This document shows positions 6,856-11,843 of a stretch of DNA of 13,625 bases, piece after piece. Origin of the DNA: JARIHD01 sp035629475 (lineage in GTDB: Bacteria; Patescibacteriota; Saccharimonadia; Saccharimonadales; UBA4665); contig DASPHS010000054.1 in assembly GCA_035629475.1 (NCBI GenBank), positions 1 to 13,625 on the forward strand, given 5' to 3'. A program made the translations under genes and the position numbers. Numbering within the stretch: position 1 is the first letter of the stretch; each line of letters opens with the position of its first letter. Below the pieces are notes generated by a model. It did no database searches. It saw only the letters and a program-made list of their open reading frames with translations, and was not told the DNA's origin.

Positions 6856-8142
6856 ATGTTTGTAGATAAAGCAACAGTTAGCATTAAAGCAGGTGATGGC
6901 GGCAACGGCACCATTAGCTTCCGTCATGAGAAATACATCGACAAGGGTGGCCCTGACGGTGGTGATGGCGGCAAGGGCGGTGACGTCATTCTTATGGGGA
7001 GCCGCAACGAAAACACGCTGGCTAACTTCCGCTTTCAAAAAGAAATAAAGGCCGAGCCGGGTACCCCAGGCGGCAAGCGCCGCAAGCACGGGCGCAATGG
7101 CAAAGACACTATTGTTAAACTGCCTGTAGGAACCGTTGTGCTGGATGCCGAAGGCACTATTCTCGCCGATCTGGCAAAAGATGGCGACCAGGCTATTATC
7201 GCCAAGGGTGGTAAAGGTGGCTTCGGCAACGCGCACTTTGTGTCCTCACGGCGCCAGGCGCCACGTATCGCCGAAAAGGGCGAACAAGGCGAGGCACTGG
7301 AGGCCTACCTGGAAATGAAAATGATTGCTGACGTTGGCTTGGTGGGACTACCTAATGCAGGTAAATCCACGTTGTTGAGCATTATCAGCAATGCCCGTCC
7401 GGAAATTGCTAATTATCCGTTCACGACAATCATCCCCAACTTGGGCGTCGTTGACGTTGACGGCGAGGCGAGTATCTTATTTGCTGACATCCCTGGACTG
7501 ATAGAAGGCGCAGCTGAAGGTAAGGGACTGGGTGATGAATTCCTCCGCCATGTGGAACGTACTGCCGTACTTGTCCATCTGGTGGATGCCTACCAGGACG
7601 ATGTAGAGCAAGCCTACACGACTATTCAAGAAGAACTACAGGCCTACAAGGTCGACCTGTCGGCCAAGCCACAAATCATCGTCCTTACCAAAATCGAAGG
7701 GCTGGACGAAGATATCGTTGCTGATCAGCTGGCAAAACTTGCCAAGCTCGCACCTGAGGGTACTGATCTGATGGCAATCTCTGCCCAAACCAGACAGGGT
7801 GTTCCGGAGCTCCTCCGTAAAATCCGCGCCGTCGTAGAAGCCGAACGGGCACAAGCCGCCGCTTACGAAGAAGAACTGGAAGCCGAAGCCGACGTACCAG
7901 TACTGACACTGGAGCCGACCGATGCCGAGTGGACGGTCACCCAGGAAGACGACCATATATTCGTGGTTCGGGGGACCAAGATCGAACGATTCGCCGCTCG
8001 TACCCATTTTGAAAGCGAAGAAGGCGTACAGCGTTTACGCGATATTATGCGCAAGGTAGGCATCCTGCACGAACTCGTCCGCAAGGGCATCAATGCCGGT
8101 GACACAATACGCATCGGTGACGCTGGTTCCATCACGTACTAA
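6856..8142 (+). CDS. obgE: GTPase ObgE (CgtA)
   Basis: Obg is an essential GTPase that binds the 50S ribosomal subunit and links ribosome assembly to cell state. The glycine-rich Obg fold covers 1-158 (KAGDGGNGTISFRHEKY, GGPDGGDGGKGGDV). The G domain follows: G1 GLPNAGKST (164-172), G2 around YPFTT (187-191), G3 DIPGLIEGA (211-219), G4 LTKIE (277-281) and G5 ISAQ (308-311). G4 is unusual: the family normally has NKxD, but here it reads TKIE. The C-terminal OCT domain, about 350-428, includes VVRGTKIERFAARTHF, RLRDIMRKVGI and a GDTIRIGDAGSITY end. The 428-aa length is typical of Obg proteins with an OCT domain. It stands behind its own promoter, after the repeat-rich gap. Identification is certain. 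Confidence 0.98.
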   Translation: MFVDKATVSIKAGDGGNGTISFRHEKYIDKGGPDGGDGGKGGDVILMGSRNENTLANFRFQKEIKAEPGTPGGKRRKHGRNGKDTIVKLPVGTVVLDAEGTILADLAKDGDQAIIAKGGKGGFGNAHFVSSRRQAPRIAEKGEQGEALEAYLEMKMIADVGLVGLPNAGKSTLLSIISNARPEIANYPFTTIIPNLGVVDVDGEASILFADIPGLIEGAAEGKGLGDEFLRHVERTAVLVHLVDAYQDDVEQAYTTIQEELQAYKVDLSAKPQIIVLTKIEGLDEDIVADQLAKLAKLAPEGTDLMAISAQTRQGVPELLRKIRAVVEAERAQAAAYEEELEAEADVPVLTLEPTDAEWTVTQEDDHIFVVRGTKIERFAARTHFESEEGVQRLRDIMRKVGILHELVRKGINAGDTIRIGDAGSITY

Positions 8143-8188
8143 TGCTATACATATTGCTTTTTTGAAGCATAAGTTGTATAATAGCATT
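8141..8188 (+). other. Hairpin between obgE and the next gene
   Basis: AATGCTAT (8141-8148) pairs with ATAGCATT (8181-8188), and within it TGCTT (8155-8159) pairs with AAGCA (8165-8169). There is no U-tract after the outer stem, so termination is uncertain. The right arm contains the end of the next gene's -10 box. Confidence 0.45.
8154..8182 (+). promoter_or_regulatory. Promoter of the 214-aa gene, leaderless
   Basis: TTGCTT (8154-8159) and TATAAT (8177-8182) are 17 nt apart. The -10 ends 7 nt before the ATG at 8190, so the expected first transcribed base is at or next to the A of the start codon. No Shine-Dalgarno sequence can fit. Confidence 0.75.
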
Positions 8189-8189
8189 T

Positions 8190-8834
8190 ATGAAACCACA
8201 TGAACTCATTGCACAAGCCAATCAAGTAGCTGCCGCCGAGACCACTCAGGGGGCTGGCCTCGAACAAGCGACACAGGCTGCTCATGCACTCTGGGAAGCT
8301 GTCCACGTTAACAGCACTGATATCGGCAATGGCAACAGCGTAAGCCAACGCGCATTCCCCGACCATGTAGCTGTGTCTGACGGTCTGGAAGTTGTTTTAA
8401 CGCCACACGCCAGCATATTCCGTCGTGGCCAACAAACGACATTAGGGCGTGACCTCGAGGGTAATTTTGTTGTCGGTAACCGCTACATTCGTCCCAGCAG
8501 CGAAGGGCAGGGTGATTACACTGTCATCCGCGTGACAGAGCGCCGTACGCTCAATGCTGCAGGTACGGCTGAAATGTTCGAAGAAGAGGGTCGTATGTTG
8601 CAAATAGATGGGACCAAGCGATTCGTCGCAGGCAACCGTGGCAATGGCCAAGCGCCGGAAGTCGCCACGATGCCTATGCCACCGACGACTGAAAACGGTT
8701 TTGTCCAGATTGGTAACCATTTGCAAGAGATCCAGAATGGGAAGCCTGAAACCCATCGTCGCAATGTTCTGCTGGAAAAAATCTGGCCACGCGCCGGCCG
8801 ATTGGCTGGCAAGAAGAGCCTGGGACGTCAGTAG
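8190..8834 (+). CDS. Hypothetical 214-aa protein
   Basis: I do not recognise this protein. It has no signal peptide or membrane helix, so it is probably cytoplasmic. Residues 1-40 are an Ala/Gln-rich helical segment (ELIAQANQVAAAETTQGAG). Residues 55-140 look beta-rich (HVAVSDGLEVVLTP, GNFVVGNRYIRP, DYTVIRVTERR), and the end is basic (RRNVLLEKIWPRAGRLAGKKSLGRQ). The beta-rich centre with a basic tail could suit a nucleic-acid or protein-binding role, but no motif supports this. The start is fixed by a near-perfect promoter immediately upstream. It lies 47 nt after obgE and 28 nt before sbcB, yet seems to be its own transcription unit, bounded by a terminator-like hairpin at 8851-8880. Codon use looks like its neighbours. 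Confidence 0.8.
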   Translation: MKPHELIAQANQVAAAETTQGAGLEQATQAAHALWEAVHVNSTDIGNGNSVSQRAFPDHVAVSDGLEVVLTPHASIFRRGQQTTLGRDLEGNFVVGNRYIRPSSEGQGDYTVIRVTERRTLNAAGTAEMFEEEGRMLQIDGTKRFVAGNRGNGQAPEVATMPMPPTTENGFVQIGNHLQEIQNGKPETHRRNVLLEKIWPRAGRLAGKKSLGRQ

Positions 8835-8844
8835 CTTCATAATC

Positions 8845-8853
8845 TGATACACT
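8845..8853 (+). promoter_or_regulatory. Extended -10 of sbcB, leaderless
   Basis: TG-A-TACACT is an extended -10 (TGnTAnnnT type) ending 9 nt before the ATG at 8863. It overlaps the left arm of the hairpin at 8851-8874. The expected start near 8860-8863 gives a leader of 0-3 nt. Confidence 0.6.
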
Positions 8854-8880
8854 GGTAGTCATATGGCTACCAGTTTTTTC
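8851..8880 (+). terminator. Terminator-like hairpin around the sbcB start codon
   Basis: ACTGGTAG (8851-8858) pairs perfectly with CTACCAGT (8867-8874). A U-G and a C-G pair extend this to 10 bp with an AUAU loop, followed by a T-run (8874-8879), a C and four more Ts. It looks like an intrinsic terminator for the 214-aa gene, yet the ATG of sbcB (8863-8865) lies at its tip. Confidence 0.6.
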
Positions 8881-10311
8881 TTTTACGACCTGGAAACAAG
8901 TGGGTTCAGCTCACGCGACGCCCGAATCATGCAGTTCGCGGGGCGCCGTACCGATTTACAGCTTAACCCCATTGGCGAGCCGGTCAACTTGCTGATTAAA
9001 CTGACCGATGACGTCTTGCCTGACCCCGATGCCATACTGGTCACTGGTATCACCCCGCAGTCCACCATGGCCGATGGGCTGACGGAAGCTGAATTTTTGC
9101 GGGTCTTTACTGATGAGGTCGCACTGCCGGATACGATATTCGTGGGTTATAACACCGTACGCTTCGATGATGAATTCATCCGCTGCCTGCATTACCGTAA
9201 CTTTTACGACCCCTATGAATGGCAATGGCAGGATGGCAAGTCGCGGTGGGATATGCTGGATGTCGTGCGCATGACCCGGGCTTTGCGCCCAGACGGCATA
9301 CAGTGGCCCTTCGCCCCCGACGGCAAGCCCAGTAACCGCCTCGAGCTACTGACGACGGTGAATAAGCTGGAACACTTGCACGCCCACGATGCCATGAGTG
9401 ATGTAGAGGCGACCATCGCTATCGCACGCCTGATTCGTAACAAGAACGAAAAGCTGTTCGACTTTCTGCTCAGCATGCGTGACAAGCGTAAAGTCGAGGA
9501 CCTGGTCACCAAAGACCAGCCATTTGTGTATGCCAGCGGCAAATACCCCAGTGAATTCCAAAAAACGACGGTAGCGTACACTATCTGTCCCCAGCCTAAG
9601 CGACAGGCGGTCTTTGTGTACGACCTACGTCATGACCCGACGCAATACGCTGGCATGACACCCGAACAACTGGCTGAGGTTTGGCGCTGGAAGAAAGATT
9701 CCACCGAGGCCCGCTTGCCGGTAAAGACGCTGGCTTACAACAAATGTCCAGCGGTCGCCCCTATGGGCGTGCTTGACGCGGCCAGCCAGGAACGCTTGCA
9801 GATTGACCTGCCGACCATCCAGAAACATCTAGGTATCTTGAAAGGTCTCAAGAACCTGGAGCAGAACCTCTGTAAGGCCTGGGATATTTTGGAAGCTGAA
9901 CGTCCCCAGTCCACGACGCTGATAAGCTCGGAGCAGGATGTTGACGGCTGCATCTATGACGGCTTCTTTGACACGCAGGACAAACGCGGTATGAGCATTG
10001 TCCGCGCTGCTCGCCCCCAGGAGATAACAGCCGATATGTTCCAGTTCAAGGACAAGCGCCTGCCGGCATTGCTGCCGTTATACAAAGCCCGCAACTACCC
10101 GCAGGCTCTCACTACTGAAGAACGTGAGCACTGGGAGCAGTTCCGTGAGCTGAAATTGCTTGGGGGCGGGCAGCAGAGCCGTATGGCCAAGTTCTATGGG
10201 CGGCTCCAGGAGTTGGCCGCTAAATCAGAACTGACAGGTGAGCAACGCTACCTGCTGGAAGAACTGCAGCTCTACGCTGAGAGTATTATGCCCGAGTCTG
10301 TTGGCGAATAG
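8863..10311 (+). CDS. sbcB: Exodeoxyribonuclease I (SbcB type)
   Basis: ExoI degrades single-stranded DNA 3' to 5' and acts in mismatch repair and in trimming recombination ends. The N-terminal DEDDh exonuclease domain (1-190) shows YDLET (Asp9, Glu11), GYNTVRFDDE (Asp102) and HDAMSDVEATI (His175, Asp180); these align in spacing with the E. coli active site. Family-specific stretches include YRNFYDPYEWQW and LELLTTVNKLEHLHAHDAMSD. The ExoI-type central and C-terminal regions follow (KYPSEFQKTTVAYTICPQP, LPALLPLYKARNYPQ). Length 482 aa is near the E. coli 475. The start is supported by the adjacent extended -10. Its 3' end overlaps the convergent small membrane-protein gene by 26 nt. SbcB is best known from Gammaproteobacteria, so its presence here is notable. 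Identification is certain. Confidence 0.96.
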   Translation: MATSFFFYDLETSGFSSRDARIMQFAGRRTDLQLNPIGEPVNLLIKLTDDVLPDPDAILVTGITPQSTMADGLTEAEFLRVFTDEVALPDTIFVGYNTVRFDDEFIRCLHYRNFYDPYEWQWQDGKSRWDMLDVVRMTRALRPDGIQWPFAPDGKPSNRLELLTTVNKLEHLHAHDAMSDVEATIAIARLIRNKNEKLFDFLLSMRDKRKVEDLVTKDQPFVYASGKYPSEFQKTTVAYTICPQPKRQAVFVYDLRHDPTQYAGMTPEQLAEVWRWKKDSTEARLPVKTLAYNKCPAVAPMGVLDAASQERLQIDLPTIQKHLGILKGLKNLEQNLCKAWDILEAERPQSTTLISSEQDVDGCIYDGFFDTQDKRGMSIVRAARPQEITADMFQFKDKRLPALLPLYKARNYPQALTTEEREHWEQFRELKLLGGGQQSRMAKFYGRLQELAAKSELTGEQRYLLEELQLYAESIMPESVGE

Positions 10312-10471
10312 ACGTGCGGTACAGGCGATACGTAGGAGTGCGCCAGCTGCCGCGGAAGTACTTATAGGTTACGATGACGCCCACAATGACACTGGCTGCA
10401 AGTAGCCAGGTTAGAAATGTAATCTGAATTTGGGTGCCAGGAACAAGGCCCAACACAATGAAATCGTACAT
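10286..10471 (-). CDS. Small single-pass membrane protein, 61 aa
   Basis: No family is recognised. The protein has a short N-terminus, one hydrophobic helix at about 16-40 (ITFLTWLLAASVIVGVIV) and a strongly basic tail (RGSWRTPTYRLYRTSIRQQTRA). By the positive-inside rule, the C-terminus should be cytoplasmic. It is probably real despite its size. A TTGACT-16 nt-TATAAT promoter lies upstream, and AGGGG sits 6 nt ahead of the ATG. The last 26 nt overlap the convergent sbcB gene, so antisense pairing of the two 3' ends is possible. Function is unknown. Confidence 0.7.
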   Translation of the reverse strand: MYDFIVLGLVPGTQIQITFLTWLLAASVIVGVIVTYKYFRGSWRTPTYRLYRTSIRQQTRA

Positions 10472-10499
10472 AACTCGCCCCTATGAATAGTTACGAGTT

Positions 10500-10527
10500 A
10501 TTATACATATATTAGGCAGATAGTCAA
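10500..10527 (-). promoter_or_regulatory. Promoter of the 61-aa membrane protein
   Basis: On the minus strand, TTGACT (10522-10527) and TATAAT (10500-10505) are 16 nt apart, the best-matching promoter in the window. It gives a leader of about 25-30 nt containing AGGGG (10478-10482), so this gene is not leaderless. Confidence 0.75.
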
Positions 10528-10550
10528 AGGTATTGTATTACTGCTTATGC

Positions 10551-10871
10551 TTAGCGGAAGTACAAAAAGTATGTCAGGGTGGCGCCACAGGCTACGCCCC
10601 AAATGATCAGCAAGGTGCCTAGTATACGGTGGGCCTTGAACCAAATTCCAAACCGGTGCAACAAGTGTAATATGCGGTCGCGAACCCGTTCGGCCCAGGT
10701 GAACTCTGATGCCAGCACGGCAATACCAATCAAAAACAGGGGAATACCACCGGGGCCAGGCAGCCAGCCGGTCAGAATAGAGGCTATGATAAACAGCACG
10801 CCGACGACCGTAACAATGGGTTTGCGTATGGCGGTGGGTGTTTGATTCCAGCGATGTTTAAGCTTCTCCAT
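10551..10871 (-). CDS. PGPGW-type small membrane protein
   Basis: This 106-aa protein has three predicted membrane segments: about 19-36 (PIVTVVGVLFIIASILTGW), 40-56 (GIPLFLIGIAVLASEF) and 84-104 (LGTLLIIWGVACGATLTYFL). The GWLPGPGGIPLFLIGIAVLASEFTWA region matches the conserved core of the PGPGW putative transmembrane family, whose function is unknown. I chose the ATG at 10871 rather than the far upstream ATG at 10958, because a TATACT box ends 6 nt before it and because the longer version adds 29 residues unlike the family. It is transcribed divergently from the gene at 11047. No terminator is obvious after its stop. Confidence 0.82.
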   Translation of the reverse strand: MEKLKHRWNQTPTAIRKPIVTVVGVLFIIASILTGWLPGPGGIPLFLIGIAVLASEFTWAERVRDRILHLLHRFGIWFKAHRILGTLLIIWGVACGATLTYFLYFR

Positions 10872-10877
10872 AGCTTC

Positions 10878-10883
10878 AGTATA
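10878..10883 (-). promoter_or_regulatory. -10 box of the PGPGW gene, leaderless
   Basis: TATACT on the minus strand ends 6 nt before the ATG at 10871, so transcription is predicted to start on the A of the start codon. No ribosome binding site or clear -35 is seen. Confidence 0.6.
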
Positions 10884-10949
10884 CCCTGCAACCTTAAGAA
10901 AAGGCGTACAGTCCTGCCATCTCCGTGCTAATGTGTGTTTTATCTCACA

Positions 10950-10981
10950 AAACAGCAATTAGGGCTTCCGGAAACAGCAAT
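10950..10981 (+). repeat. Direct repeat AAACAGCAAT, possible operator
   Basis: Two exact copies of AAACAGCAAT (10950-10959 and 10972-10981) are 22 bp apart, about two helical turns, and bracket the expected -35 region of the promoter at 10990. This could be a regulator binding site. The rest of 10872-11046 holds only the divergent promoters. Confidence 0.4.
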
Positions 10982-10989
10982 AACCCAGC

Positions 10990-10995
10990 TACAAT
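10990..10995 (+). promoter_or_regulatory. -10 box upstream of the 248-aa gene
   Basis: TACAAT is followed by a leader of about 45 nt that carries GGGAG (11036-11040), 6 nt ahead of the ATG at 11047. The -35 is poor (TTCCGG at 10966-10971), which would fit activator dependence. Confidence 0.45.
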
Positions 10996-11046
10996 AGGGG
11001 TAGGGTAAAACAAAAACAATACAAGTGCGGGTAATGGGAGATATAT

Positions 11047-11793
11047 ATGGGGCAAAACGCATACAAGGCCGCTGGCTTAAAGCCAAATAGACGGGAATTC
11101 CAAGCAGGAATAGGGGTACGATTTCAAGTCGCGAGAACCGACCAGGTGCGCGGCTTTTTTCGTGCCGCAGATAGGGAGCTTGCCCAAGAGGGGAGGGCTC
11201 CAACGCACGTTATTCCAAACAATCATGGACATGAACGTGAGCGCGACCAGTTTACGCTGTACGACGACTACGACCGTATGGGCATAACGGTCATTGAACG
11301 TCGTGCCACCGGCGCACGCGCCAAAAAAGCGCCATCGGGCAGGCGGAACTGGAATATGCATGATGTAGGCAGGGTACGTAGTGAAGTGGGAGACGTGCTG
11401 GCCGACTTGCGGCAGGCATACGAGCTTCCATTGGGAAGCCTAACGATGCAGCTCACGAATATGGTCACCGTTGGTTCGCCTTCCGGCCGTCGTGAAGACC
11501 GTGGTGACCGCAAATTTGCTCTCGTACCGCCGCCGGATGATACGACAGCGGCATTTTTGGCAGAGGCCAACGAGGCTGTAGGTACCATTCTGGACAACCG
11601 CCTTGGACAAACAGATACGCCCTACGAGTACACGCCGAAGCTCACCATAGCACGCATCCACAATACAGTGCCGCTGAAACAGGCAGCTGCTTGTGGTGAT
11701 GCGCTCGGGGCTATTATCGCTAAGCAGCCGCTCACCATCATGCTTACAGACCAGCATATATTCGACTATCACTCTTTTCGTCAGCCAGTGTAA
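11047..11793 (+). CDS. Possible degenerate 2H phosphoesterase-like protein
   Basis: I do not firmly recognise this 248-aa protein. Its pattern recalls the 2H (LigT/ThpR) fold: MGITVIERR at 78-86 sits where the first HxT motif would be expected, and YTPKLTIARI at 195-204 closely resembles the second motif PHLTLAR. A beta strand (QPLTIMLTDQHIF) follows, as in that fold. In both places the catalytic His is absent, replaced by Gly79 and Lys198, so any RNA-ligase-like or cyclic phosphodiesterase activity is doubtful. There are no membrane segments or signal peptide. The centre (85-115) is rich in Arg/Lys and might bind nucleic acid. The start is supported by GGGAG. It lies 50 nt before uvrA, which has its own -10. 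The gene is real; the fold is a tentative reading by eye. Confidence 0.78.
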   Translation: MGQNAYKAAGLKPNRREFQAGIGVRFQVARTDQVRGFFRAADRELAQEGRAPTHVIPNNHGHERERDQFTLYDDYDRMGITVIERRATGARAKKAPSGRRNWNMHDVGRVRSEVGDVLADLRQAYELPLGSLTMQLTNMVTVGSPSGRREDRGDRKFALVPPPDDTTAAFLAEANEAVGTILDNRLGQTDTPYEYTPKLTIARIHNTVPLKQAAACGDALGAIIAKQPLTIMLTDQHIFDYHSFRQPV

Positions 11794-11826
11794 GCTAGCT
11801 CACTAGTAAAACTCTTGAAATTTGGC

Positions 11827-11832
11827 TATAAT
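11827..11832 (+). promoter_or_regulatory. -10 box of uvrA, leaderless type
   Basis: A perfect TATAAT ends 11 nt before the uvrA ATG at 11844, predicting a leader of about 5 nt or less without any Shine-Dalgarno sequence. No consensus -35 is visible at the usual spacing. Confidence 0.6.
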
Positions 11833-11843
11833 AAGTACGTTTT

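Noticed and set aside
10872..10958. A longer N-terminus for the PGPGW protein, starting at 10958
   Set aside because: The added 29 residues do not resemble the family, and a TATACT box lies within them, 6 nt before the ATG at 10871.
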